Shown here one piece after another: positions 24,519-34,894 of a stretch of DNA of 64,000 nucleotides. The position numbers and the translations under genes are program-made. Source of the DNA: Guadua angustifolia (taxonomy: Eukaryota; Streptophyta; Magnoliopsida; Poales; Poaceae). The stretch lies in NCBI GenBank assembly GCA_036346375.1, contig JAYEVE010001283.1, forward strand, positions 22,292 through 86,291, read 5' to 3'. Below the pieces are notes generated by a model, which saw only the letters and a program-made list of their open reading frames with translations, ran no database searches and was not told the origin of the DNA. Positions within the stretch are counted from its first letter, which is position 1. Each line of letters opens with the position of its first letter.

Positions 24519-25187
24519 ATAGAATCTGAGTGTTTTTATACCAAATAACGCTTAAATTTTGAGTTTTTAGATCTAGATTTAATTGATGAAATTAATTTAC
24601 CTCTTCTCCTCTTATTTGAGTACTTTGTAGACAAAAAAATTTGAGTGCTCACAAACTAAAAAACACTCGAGTGCCATTTAGTAATCCTCTTTAAAAAAAA
24701 TTCTACTCTAAAATATGAAATAGACATTTAACACTTAAAAAATTGGTTCTTTGAATGTTTTGCTACTCATGACATCTTTGCCCTCCCTCTTCCCCCTCTT
24801 TCTCCCGATCAGCTGTCGCCACAGCTTCTCCGACGAGCTCCAGCCTCATCGTCTCCTTCACCGCCGCCATGAGCCGCATCACCACGATTGTCATTGCGTG
24901 AGCCCATCGCTGCCACCATGAGCCACAAGCCACATTACCTTCTCATCCGACGATGTCCAACCCTGTTATGCGCTGGATCCGATGTCGCCACCACGAATCT
25001 AGCTTGTCTCTGCCTATCTCAGGCTCCATCTTGCCATGAGTCGCCATTGTCCGATCCCGCTTTGCAAATGCGGTCCTTCTTCCCTTGTGACGACAAGCAA
25101 GCTGGTCGCCAAATTTGAGGTCGTTGTCACAAATCTGGCTCGTCGCTGCTAATCTTAGGCTCGCCTACCCGTGAGGTCGAGAGGAAG
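24519..25187. other. Unassigned intergenic sequence
   Basis: Contains GC-rich text with frequent CGCCACC words and short open frames. No recognisable domain or gene structure. It ends at the target duplication of the Gypsy-type element. Confidence 0.4.
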
Positions 25188-25636
25188 TGTCGAGGTTTGT
25201 TACCGACAATAATTAAAAGGGGGCTAAGCGCTGGATCGGAAGCTTGATGGTAGCACAAGACGCACGATGTATACAGGTTCGGGCTCTTGCGGTGGAGATA
25301 ATACCCTAGTCCTGTGCTCTGGAATTATATGTGGCTAGCTTATTTGCTGATGATGTTCTCTCATGATTTTCCTCCCCGCCCCTCCCTTTATATAGCAGAG
25401 GAGGGCGGTTACAAAAAAGGAGTCCCACTCGGATACGAGGTGGAGGTTATATCTCTTTCCTTATCCGTTATACATGATAGCGGCTAGGATTACAATTGTA
25501 TCCTCCCTAAGCAGGGTTGGTTTCCATCTTCGGAGTTTCCTTGTTTGCGCATGGCGCCCTGCCTCCTGAGTAATACCCATCTTCATGTAGTCGGCTTGGC
25601 CCATCATGCAGATACCCGGGGTCTATATACTCCACA
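25188..25636 (-). repeat. Gypsy-type element, 3' LTR (449 bp)
   Basis: Nearly identical to 28508-28956. A TATATAAAG box on the minus strand lies at about 25391-25399. Confidence 0.93.
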
Positions 25637-26516
25637 GTAGCCCCGAGTGCTTTGCGATCGAATTGCCGCCTTCCTGGTCGCACCAACCGAGTCAAGCTTC
25701 ACGCCGAAAGTGCTTCGATTCTTGATGTAGTTTCCTGACTTGTTTTCCTTTTCAACCGAGTGCCCATTGTAGGCAAAGAGATCGTGAAGGACTCAATAGA
25801 GCTCCACGCGTTTGAATTATATCCGACTGTCGCGACATACAGCTGGTGGCTCATCATGGGGCATATCGTATCTCCAACGATATGCAGAAGTCAAAACGCT
25901 TTACCCGCTCAAGGCGGAATTCAGCGCTGTCTCATTCATCGCCGAAGTTGCTGATGTCGTCGTTGAAGCGTTGGCCCACACGCATCGCGTCCAAATTTAG
26001 TAGCCCTGAAATCATGTATATGCATAACTTAAGCCGTGTAAAAATAACTCACTCGGATGTGATATCCGACTGGTTTATATATAATTTTAGAGTTTTTTAC
26101 TCCTTTTCCTTATTGATTTTGAATTCATCCGAGTGGTTTTGACTCTTTTTTGTTTAAGCATTCTGTCCGACTAGTCTAGCCCCCGAGCGTCGGGAATCGG
26201 CTCATGGCTCTTTTTTCCAGACACGCGATTTGGGTGACTAAAGTTCGCCGTTCATGGGGTCAGAGCTTCACAACTTGGAATCAAAGCGCTCGGACTTAGT
26301 CGCAATCATAAGGAAATAAGGAAAAGTATATGATTCACAAGCGGGGTTGCACATGTGCAATACTATTAGGTGTAGCCCCCGACTTACTGCTTAATTGAGT
26401 AGCAATTGAGTAGCAAGTCAATAATAGCCAACAATAATGACATAATTGAGTAAAAAAGCGACTTAGCTGCTTTATGCTCCATGTGTTCCTGACGATCGTG
26501 TCGTCCTTGCTCGTGG

Positions 26517-27232
26517 CGCAGGCGTGGCTCTTAGCCGTCGTCGAAGTTGGCGCTTCGAAGCATGCGTAAACTCGTAGCGCTGAGTTGGCGTGGAAGCGGC
26601 GGCGCTCGTGGCGCTTCGAAGTGGCGCTTGGCGTTAGCGTTAGCGCGTCTTGCGAAAGGTGGCGCTTCGAGGCGCTGGCGTGGCTCTTAGCCGTCTGCCG
26701 GTGGCGCTTCGAGGCGTGGCGTAGGCTCATGCGTCGCCGGTGGCGCTTCGGCGCGGCGTAGCTCATAGCGTCGCGGCGTTGGCGCTTCGAAGCGCGGCGT
26801 AGGCTCGTGGCCGTCTTGCGTTGGCGCTTCGAAGCGCGGCGTGGCTCTTAAGCGCGTCTTCCGGCGTTGGCGCTTCGAAGCGCAGCGTAAACTCGTGGCG
26901 TCGCCGACGTTGGCGCTTCGAAGCGCGGCGTGGCTCTTAGCCGTCTGCGACGTTGGCGCTTCGGGCGCGGCGTAAACTCGTGGCCGTCTTAAACGTTAGC
27001 GCCGGCGCGGCGTGCTCTTAGCCGTCAGCCGGGTTGGCGCCGGCGCGGCGTAAACTCGTGGCCGTCTGCGAGTTGGCGCTTCGAAGCGCGGCGAGGCTCG
27101 TGGCGTCCGAGTTGGCGCCCGGCGCGGCGTGGCTCTTAGCGTCAGCTTGAGTATGGCGCTTCGGCGCGAGACGTAGGCTCGTGGCGTCTTGCCGGCGGCG
27201 CTTCGAAGCGTGGCGTTGGCTCGTGGCGAACT
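26517..27232. repeat. GC-rich tandem array of ~40-55-bp units with palindromic core GCGCTTCGAAGCGC
   Basis: About 15 irregular units of the form GTTGGCGCTTCGAAGCGC, GGCGT(A)GGCTC, (G/T)TGGCCGTCT follow each other. The core is a perfect 14-bp palindrome in several units and partly lost in others (for example GGCGCTTCGGCGC). Two alternating versions exist, one with AAACTCGTGG and one with GGCTCTTAGC. Long reading frames here (for example 26335-26766 minus) are by-products of repeated codons for Ser-Lys-Arg-His and similar, not genes. Confidence 0.88.
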
Positions 27233-27621
27233 TAGTCCTAATAGAGGCTTTGAATTGCTTGACTAGTGGAAACACATCACTAGCCGAGTGACGAAGCTCT
27301 GAGTTGTTGTAGTAGCCAGCAAAAGGCCGTCAGAGGGGTGGCGGTACTGCCCCAAGTTCGAAATGTCGGCGAATCGATCGGAGGGAGCGCCAGGTTTAGT
27401 GCCTCCATGCATTATATGTGTCAGGCTTAACACCGACACCAAAATAATTTCCTGAAATAATCAGGAAGAAATTTGAGTAGTATCTTTTTGCAAAAATTTA
27501 CCCGAGTGATCCGAATAATTTTTTAAACCACTCGGATATATAAAAATTAAGCCGCATATTTAAGTGCATAATTTAAATATTTAGAAAGACTTAGTGTTAG
27601 CTCGCCGACTAATCTTGGCAC

Positions 27622-27864
27622 GGTTCGGGTGGTCGGATGGCCGATGCCGGCGGAGGACCTCGGCCGATTGATGACGTCTTCTTGACGAGAAAGGACGCGA
27701 ACGCCGTGGTTGGGGCGAACGAATTGGACGAAGGCAAATCAGCGAGCTTGGCCGGTGCGGCGGTTCCTGGGCACGTAAACATCGGTCACCTTGCCGAAGC
27801 GCCGGACGTAGCGGTGGAGGTCGGCCTCGCCAATGCCCGGGGTGAGCCCGCCCATGAACAGCGT
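27622..27864 (-). pseudogene. Captured RNA-recognition-motif (RRM) domain fragment inside the Gypsy-type element
   Basis: Minus-strand translation gives about 80 residues of an RRM. It has the RNP2 motif LFMGGL, the helix and loop EADLHRYVRRFGKVTDVYV, the basic loop PRNRRTGQAR, and the RNP1 motif with a stop where Gly is expected (R-stop-FAFVQF). It continues through VLSRQEDVINRP. The stop is TGA at 27741-27739. RRMs bind single-stranded RNA and occur in SR-type and hnRNP-like plant proteins. LTR retrotransposon polyproteins do not normally carry one, so I read this as a host exon acquired by the element. No intact flanking coding sequence remains. The GC content is higher than in the AT-rich surroundings. 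Confidence 0.8.
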
Positions 27865-28507
27865 GCCTGGTGCTTGTGTCAGATCCGTTCCTGCCACTCA
27901 GGGTATCGTCTCCAGCTTCTAGTCGCCAAACTCCAAAACTTCAAGTCACTGAAAACACCCAAAAACTTCTAGTCGCCGGTCTTGATTTTTATCTTCCACA
28001 CGCATGCATTGCATGCATGCAACACAAGAGTGCAGGCCTTGGTGCTAGGGAAGAAAAAATCTTGGCGGGGCGTCTCGTGCTCGGTCGCCGCTTCGCACAA
28101 AATCGGCGAACTTCGCTTCGTCGTTGCTTCTTACGTCGTCTCGATCGATCACGTCCTTCTCGATCAAGTACGCGACGGCCAGCAGGTGCTTTTCTTCGCG
28201 AGAACATCACAACCCACGAGATGAAGGGCGAGATCAATCTTGACCAAACACATGAATTCTCGACGCGAACAAAGCGGTAAGCAGCGAAAGAACTTCCTCT
28301 TGTTGGAAAAAAGACTCTGTCGCATGAAAAACGGCCGAGCAAAACTCAAGCCGCCGCAAAAAGCCTCCAGAAAAACAATAGTCGCATCAAAACGGAAGCC
28401 TCCAGCCGCCGCAAAAGCCACCCAAAGAGGCCAGACTTCGTCCGTTGAAGATTGCCATCAAGCTTTGTTGAGATTGATCTTAGCGCACCCCTACCTGGCG
28501 CGCCAAC

Positions 28508-28956
28508 TGTCGAGGTTTGTTACCGACAATAATTAAAAGAGGGCTAAGCGCTGGATCGGAAGCTTGATGGTAGCACAAGACGCACGATGTATACAGGTTC
28601 GGGCTCTCGCGGTGGAGATAATACCCTAGTCCTGTGCTCTGGAATTATATGTGGCTAGCTTATTTGCTGATGATGTTCTCTCATGATTTTCCTCCCCGCC
28701 CCTCCCTTTATATAGCAGAGGAGGGCGGTTACAAAAAAGGAGTCCCACTCGGATACGAGGTGGAGATTATATCTCTTTCCTTATCCGTTATACATGATAG
28801 CGGCTAGGATTACAATTGTATCCTCTCTAAGCAGGGTTGGTTTCCATCTTCGAAGTTTCCTTGTTTGCGCATGGCGCCCTGCCTCCTGAGTAATACCCAT
28901 CTTCATGTAGTCGGTTTGGCCCATCATGCAGATACCCGGGGTCTATATACTCCACA
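28508..28956 (-). repeat. Gypsy-type element, 5' LTR (449 bp)
   Basis: Starts TGTCGAGG and ends CTCCACA on the plus strand. The minus-strand promoter box TATATAAAG is near 28708-28716. The primer-binding site adjoins at 28488-28507. Confidence 0.93.
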
Positions 28957-30498
28957 GGAAGAAGGGGGGAAAACATGGCAAAAGCGTCCAACATTGCCAA
29001 AAAATCCCCCAAAAAAACTATGTTTTGAAGTGGCAAATTTTACATTTTATGTTTTGCAACGACATTTTGCAAAGTACAATCTTTTGGAGTGGCATATATC
29101 CAATTTTGCCCTGAAAAATGATATTTTAGAGCTTATTCCCAAATAGACATTATATGGTTGTGTACAACTCAGCTAAAATTTGGAGCATAAATTAAACTAT
29201 ATAACAAAACCTTAACAAAATTTTAGATGAGAATCGAATACATGCCAAGTTCTCTTAATGACAAACAATTTTTTTTTACAATTTTTAGAGAGACAACCGC
29301 TCGTTCTTACCCCAAATTTAGCAAGCCTAGGGCAAAGCAAACGCACCTATGAATTGTCTATTAAGGTTATCCCTACAGCCCCAACACCATCCAGAGACAA
29401 CTCCTACACATATTTTATATCATAATTCTCATGACATTTTTTATAGGATAAGTCATATTATACCATTTCAAAGGTTGGTATTTCAGAAAATACCACTCAT
29501 TGAAGTGTTAACGAATAGAGTGGTATAGTATGAATTATCTCTTTTTTTATTATTTGCACCATAACTTTTCTCGCTAATCTCTCTCATAATTCTTTCTCTT
29601 GCACGATGATTGCGTGAATAGATTATCTCTGAAACAAGAGGCGGCATATTCTCTTTCTTAACTTATCTTCCCCAATCTAGGTTTTTAGGTGATATAACAG
29701 GAAAGAGACAACCTATGTGGCAACCATTGTACGTGGCTACTACCAGTGGCGAAACCAAGCCCATGGCAGCGTGGGCTTCAGCCTAGGAAGTGAAAAAATT
29801 ATTAGTATATAGCTCAAGTAGCAATGATCTAGTCCAGAGTAGTAATATACCATATATATGGGGTGCAACCTTCCCAATCTCCTCCCTCAAGCCCATCTAC
29901 CCAAGAACCCAAATACTCAGCTAATTGGTCCATCACACAGCACAAACACAGACAATCCCCACCCACCCCAAGGGGCGAAACCCTACCATGTATCGTCCCT
30001 CCTCTAATGCCCCTAAATACATATTGTTCCGTTTGAATCATAACATGATATGCTATGTTAAGTACAACATATTTGCAAACGTTAAAGATGTTAAGATCTT
30101 AAGAGTGTTTTCAAGGTTGAGGTCACGTAATAAACAACTATCTCGTGGTAGCGGCAAGTTAGATTCTTATGTAAACTTCATGTAGTTTTGTATTCTTTCA
30201 TGCCCTGTTTGATATACACTGTTATGCTATTTTTATATGTTTTGATTCTTGTCCTACTATTGACGAAGAAATGGTAGCCTAGCATGAGAGTAAAATATTC
30301 GATATTAGGTGCTTAAATTGTATCTCTACTATGGTCTTATTTTTCTTATTATGCTGTATTTTTAAGTATTGAGTTTATGTTTCATATCAAAATGCTGGTT
30401 GAATTCAGCCCATGGAACAACGAAATACCGCTTTCATCGCTAATGACTACCATTAAAACCAGAGATGTACAAATCCGATGGGCAGAAACTAAAACCCT
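28957..30498. other. Intergenic stretch with degraded repeats
   Basis: No gene. 29447-29545 holds a small inverted repeat (GTCATATTATACCATTT against GAGTGGTATAGTATGA), probably a MITE relic. From 29744 the text CAGTGGCGAAACCAAGCCC resembles the left end of the hAT element at 43741. A possible partner end is near 30445, but no matching duplication is present, so a full element is not claimed. Confidence 0.4.
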
Positions 30499-30690
30499 GT
30501 TTGGTAGAGCTTTAGATCTCACAGCTTCACCTGAGATCTGAAACTTTTAAGCTAAAATAAAGTGAATTAAATTTATATTTTTAATTTAAAATGTAAACAA
30601 GATAGCTCATCTAAACACTTTTAATGTATCAATAGCTCTAACTCCATAGATTTAATGAAACTAAAAATACCTAATTCTACCGGACCTAGA
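30499..30690. mobile_element. MITE relic related to 24289-24518, opposite orientation
   Basis: Starts with ACCCTGTTTGGTAGAGCTT. It contains AAAATGTAAACAAGAT and GCTCATCTAAACACTTTTAA, whose complements occur in the copy upstream of the GH47 gene. The right boundary is not clear. Confidence 0.55.
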
Positions 30691-31055
30691 CATCTATAAA
30701 ACTAGAGTTGAAACCGTACCTCACACACCCTATATCCGCTCCATCCAGACAGGGCCTAAAAGCAACAAATGAACATGTCTCTCCCTCACGAGGTGACTCG
30801 CACCGGCAGGCGGACACGCTCCGCCCGTTCAATTCTCTGGCGTTCACTCCCTGTGCTCTCCCCGCCGGCCACGGAGCCACCGTGCTTCCGCAGGCCACTC
30901 ATCTCGCCACCAGCCGCCCCCTCGGAATCGCCTCCGCCGCCTCGCCCTCAGCGACTCCGCGCGGCTCGTCTCCTGCTCCAGTTAGCCGTCCTCCTCCCCT
31001 GCCGAGACAAAAAAAAAAAAAACTCCCCGTACAAATCGTGGCCGCGGCGTCTTGC

Positions 31056-32832
31056 ATTTCCAGATCATTCTCCACGGCGCTCAACTGCATGAGCCGTTTC
31101 GCTTGTTTCATTATTTGGTCTTAAAGGGTTTGGCCTCAAAGATACGCCTGTTGCTTTTCAATGCAGCACATCGATTCACGGGATAACAATCCAGGAATGC
31201 TGTGGGAGTTTTCGGAGGCAAACATGAAGAAGGTATGTCTACGGCTATCCTCCGTAGTCTGCAATGTGTGTGTAGAATCCGATCAATTGAGTAGATTTGA
31301 ACAACTCACCAGTAAATTCTGGTGTGAAAATTTTGGCTTGGGTATAATGGGATAGCATGGCCAATGGCATTGCACTGTTATTGAATTGTTTGAATTTAGT
31401 CTAATCCGAGCAAAAGCTTGGATGAGACCCCCGATTGTGGAGTGCACTATTCCATATCATTTGCACTATAGCTGTCATAACAAACATAGTTGATGTCATT
31501 GATAGGACTGTAGGAACTTAGTTATATCGTTGGAACTCAATGTGCTAATATCTTACAAAAATTTTGAATTCAGGTCCAGGAGATATTGTCTTACTACCCG
31601 AGCAACTACAACCAGTCAGTTACTGTCCAGCTTTCTTGATCTTGCCCAGCGACAGCATGGTGGATGGGTACCAGTTGCTACAATGAATGCTGCAAGTTGA
31701 ATTCGCTTGAAACTATGATACTTACTTCCCTTCCACCTTTTTGTTATAAGTTTCTATATGTTATACTTTTCAAAAAGGGCAACATGCAATTAAATATATA
31801 TCTACTTGCTTTTTTTATGAGAATATAGATGAACCTACTGTATGTTTAGTTCTTTACTAACCTTTGCTTTGCCCATTCAATCCTTCACTGTTACATGTAA
31901 ACTGTAACGTAATTTTTGACATTTTCCAATAATTCAGAGAGTCATAATCAATAATCTAAAATTAAAAAGTACACAATGTTTATGAAGGAAAAAAATTATG
32001 TCTACTCAACTACTTTGAGGCGGTTAGGGCCCTTCTCATGGTGCGAACACTTGTGACTTAAATAGTTATGACCATATACAGTGGTTGGTACACATCCAAG
32101 GCACTATATTATCAAGTGCCAATTGAAATGTCATGAATAATTGTATTTATGTAACACATGGTATAGAAGTTTAAAAATATTCATGAGCGTATTATGATAT
32201 CAAAATATGAGGTTCTATTGCCGACTATTCTAAAGGCGCAGAGGGTTACTCATACAATTACCATGTGAGTTTTCCTTTGCTTTTCACGATGAGTTAGTAT
32301 TGTGAGTTCTGGCCTCCGCATTGCCGTTCTCTACATGCGTTTCCTTAGTGTTCTAGATATAATATGCCCACATGAATGGCCTTGTATTTTGGACATGACA
32401 ATTGTCAATGTTCCATGAAAATGTGAAGCTAGCTATCTCTGTTCTTTGGCAGCAACTTGCAAGGTCAAACTGATAGCAACATGAAAGTGTTCTGCATGTT
32501 TTTGCATGTGAAATGTCATTTTATCGATAAAAGCTTGGATATGATCTATTTGAACTTTCTTGCAACTACTATTTTGTCAGGAGGATCTCACTCCAATGCA
32601 ACCTGTCGACATTGTTGAGATACTGGGAAGAGGAGAAACTCCTCCTGTGAGTTGCTTTAGCAAACTTGCTAGATTGCTTTACATGTTAAGCAACAGCTTT
32701 TGCATAGTAATGTTGTCTCTTTTGCAGGCTGGCAACTTGGCATGCAAAATCCAGAACGGGAAAACTGTGGACCGGCTGGAGGGAATACTATGTCGCATAG
32801 TGAACCCAAGCCTCCTCCATGAAGTGATCTAG
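31056..32832 (+). pseudogene. Decayed duplicate of the mitochondrial complex I 24-kDa subunit (NDUFV2/NuoE type)
   Basis: The functional family protein carries a 2Fe-2S cluster in NADH dehydrogenase at the inner mitochondrial membrane. Here five exon remnants follow the family order. About 31056-31090 encodes RSFSTALN (end of the presequence). 31167-31232 encodes HIDSRDNNPGMLWEFSEAN. 31574-31700 encodes EILSYYPSNYNQS, then after a frameshift LDLAQRQHGGWVPVATMNA. 32215-32264 encodes IADYSKGAEGYSYNY. 32581-32646 encodes EDLTPMQPVDIVEILGRGE. 32728-32832, in a shifted frame, encodes NPERENCGPAGGNT and then EPKPPP-stop. Splice sites flank most pieces, so the copy arose by DNA duplication, not retroposition. 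The central part holding the four cluster-binding cysteines is absent. Frameshifts, a GC at the first donor and a premature stop make it non-functional. Confidence 0.88.
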
Positions 32833-33232
32833 ATGCCTGCTAGGTTTGGTTTGAATTGTAAGCACATCAATAAATTACCTTGCAACGTATGGCATGCAAA
32901 TGATGAAAGGAAATGTGTTGTTTGTATTCCAAATTTAGTTTTCTTTTTGTTTATCAAATCAATATCTCTTGTGCCATCTGATTTCAGTCGTTTGGCAACA
33001 TGACTATTGAAGTGATAGTGCATCATTGACAGTAGATATAATGGACCATTCTTTGCATCTGGTTCAATATACCATCCTTTGTTTGCCACATCCTTTTGTG
33101 AATTACTAATTTTATTTCTCTTGGTTATTTTGAAATATGAAATATGAATCATGTTGTTGTTCAATGTAAAAAATTGAGCAATAATTATTTGAAGATTCAG
33201 AACTACCTATAAAAAATGAGAGCTACTAATGC
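32833..33232. other. Downstream flank of the complex I pseudogene
   Basis: AT-rich, probably former 3' untranslated sequence. No other feature seen. Confidence 0.4.
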
Positions 33233-33469
33233 ACGGTATACCGTTGAACTCCATCCTAACGGGATAGCAAAAGGCCGTTACCCCCACTCCATCCTCACAT
33301 GTTTCAGATCATGTTTCACAAGTTTCAGATCATGTTTCACAGTTTCAGATCAAGTTTCAGATCATGTTTCACAAGTTTCAGATCAAGTTTCAGATCATGT
33401 TTCACAAGTTTCAGATCATGTTTCACAAGTATACCGTTATTTTTGGCTCCAACGGTATACCGTTGGTTA
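33233..33469. repeat. Minisatellite bounded by inverted CGGTATACCGTT ends
   Basis: 33299-33432 contains about six imperfect copies of a ~21-bp unit, GTTTCAGATCATGTTTCACA, with shorter variants. The block is bracketed by CGGTATACCGTTG (33234-33247) and CAACGGTATACCGTTGG (about 33451-33467), so it may be a small DNA transposon with an expanded core. Every frame stays open across the block because the unit length is near a multiple of three; this is not a gene. Confidence 0.75.
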
Positions 33470-33709
33470 GTTTTTCTCATAAAAAATTCCATGACATCTG
33501 CATTGGGTCATTACTGATTTAGCAAAAGCATAAACAACATATTAGGAAACTACCTTTTTCCAGTTTAGTTAGAACATTTTGTGATGGCTAACCAACATTT
33601 TTTATGCCATATAAAGTATCATGGGAAGCATTTTACTTTGATAAGACTAGAAATTTTGTTTTTTTTTGCGCGCGCAGGGGGGGGGCATATGTGATATGTC
33701 AAATTAGCT

Positions 33710-34424
33710 CGCATACATAGTATCTCGCTTACACTTTCGTCCTCGCTTTGTATAAAGGAGTTAACCCGAAGGTGCTATATTTGGACACAACAAGCATTAT
33801 ATACTACTACAACTTACTTTACCCGAAGATGCTATATTTAGACACAATAAGCATTGTATACTACTACAACTCACTTTAGACAAGCAATGTAGAATTAATC
33901 CCATCACTGCTCCCGATAGGCCTTCATATTAATAGGCTGGAGTATTACATTCACCCCCCTTAAGGGTCAACGAGCACACCGTATACACGGCAAATGCCCC
34001 AAAACCACCCCTCGGTACACAACCATGCGTCCAGTGCCACTATCCCTCGGTACATGACCGTGCGTCTAGTGTCGTCCCATATGCCATGTCGTGTGTCTAC
34101 TTCGAGATCACACGCGCCATATGCATAGCTCGTGCCCATATCCCACACTCGCCTGTGCAGCGGAGGTTGATGCTCTGATACCATCTGTAACATCTTGGCC
34201 TAAAATCCACGCAAAGCCTAGCCCACTGTGGGGCAGGCCTGCACATGCATAGCACTCTGCTTACACTTTCATCCTCGCTTTATGTAAAGAGGTTAACCTG
34301 AAGGTGCTATATTTGGACCAAACAGACATTATATACTAGTACAACTTACTTTAGATAAGCAATGTGGGGTTAATCCTACCACAGCTCTACATGGGCATTC
34401 ACACTAACGGGCCGGAGTATTACA
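33710..34424 (-). mobile_element. TRIM-like miniature LTR retrotransposon (~0.7 kb)
   Basis: Terminal repeats at about 33710-33949 and 34186-34424 share GCTTACACTTTC, TCCTCGCTTT, GGTGCTATATTTGGAC and GAGTATTACA in order. The left copy has an internal ~57-bp duplication. Immediately inside the right repeat the minus strand reads TGGTATCAGAGC (34183-34172), the initiator tRNA-Met primer site. Inside the left repeat the minus strand has the polypurine tract TAAGGGGGGTGAA. Only about 236 bp lie between the repeats and no protein is encoded, which defines a TRIM. The left repeat appears truncated and no target duplication was found. Confidence 0.8.
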
Positions 34425-34551
34425 TTCATCTAATGTCATGGCCATGGGCCATGCATGGCACATGGAAGGCTAGCCGATCAAGATTAGGCTAGTTGATCCT
34501 ATTATCATTAGTTTCCTTGTTAAGATTAGTTACCTTTTGTTATCTTTACTA

Positions 34552-34892
34552 CTCCCTCCGGTATTGAAAAACTTGACGTTTTAGACCAGATCTCACATAC
34601 CAAAGAGAGTGTAATAAGAGCACCAGTTTCCTACTATGCCCCTAATAAGTAGCTTTGGATTTTGTTAATTAACAATAAATGCTCGTAGCCAAGGTGGTTT
34701 GAGGGCCCTTGCCTATGCTCAGGGACCCAAGTTCGAACGCTAGAAGCCCATATTTTATTTTTGTTGTGTTGGAACCATGCACATTAATTAGGGGTAAGCA
34801 TGTCCATACTAGCCCCATACTACTCCAACGTCAAGTTTTTAGAAGCACAGTGCACAACGCTTCAACGTCAAGTTTTTCTATACCGGAGGGAG
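34552..34892. mobile_element. Stowaway-type MITE, 341 bp
   Basis: TA duplications at both ends. Inverted termini begin CTCCCTCCGGTATTGAAAAA, and the complement of the right end is CTCCCTCCGGTATAGAAAAA. Internally, 34682-34745 resembles a tRNA gene (GTAGCCAAGGTGG ... AAGTTCGAACGC) but lacks a convincing cloverleaf. Confidence 0.87.
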
Positions 34893-34894
34893 TA

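Larger units (their letters stand above)
25188..28956 (-). mobile_element. Non-autonomous Gypsy-type LTR retrotransposon, 3.77 kb, TSD GGAAG
   Basis: Two 449-bp LTRs (25188-25636 and 28508-28956) bounded by TG...CA. The perfect duplication GGAAG is at 25183-25187 and 28957-28961. The minus strand next to the right LTR reads TTGGCGCGCCAGGTAGGGG, a TGG-starting primer site of Gypsy type. The polypurine-like GCACTCGGGGCTAC is beside the left LTR. I count about six substitutions between the LTRs, so the insertion is recent. No gag, protease, RT or integrase is present. In sense order the interior has a 5' leader with two copies of a ~50-bp motif, a captured RRM fragment (27864-27622), and a palindromic tandem array (27232-26517). 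Movement would need proteins from another element. Confidence 0.9.

Noticed and set aside
24888..25118. 76-codon frame upstream of the Gypsy-type element
   Set aside because: Low-complexity CGCCACC-type text with no domain; other frames are equally open.
26335..27275. Long minus-strand reading frames (143 and 85 codons) with Ser-Lys-Arg-His repeats
   Set aside because: They lie in the palindromic tandem array; open frames follow from repeat composition and there is no start context, domain or splice structure.
29744..30447. Possible second hAT element starting CAGTGGCGAAACC
   Set aside because: The left end resembles the hAT at 43741, but the proposed right end is weak and the flanking octamers do not match, so boundaries cannot be supported.
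31161..31355. Complex I-like exon considered as part of a working gene
   Set aside because: The downstream exons have a frameshift and stops, and the cluster-binding core is missing, so the locus is scored as a pseudogene.
33299..33432. Regular short repeats resembling a CRISPR array
   Set aside because: Eukaryotic nuclear context, no unique spacers between units; it is a minisatellite.
33690..34424. Cassandra-type TRIM carrying 5S rRNA in the LTR
   Set aside because: The LTR start and primer site are similar in style, but no 5S rRNA internal promoter sequence is visible in either repeat.
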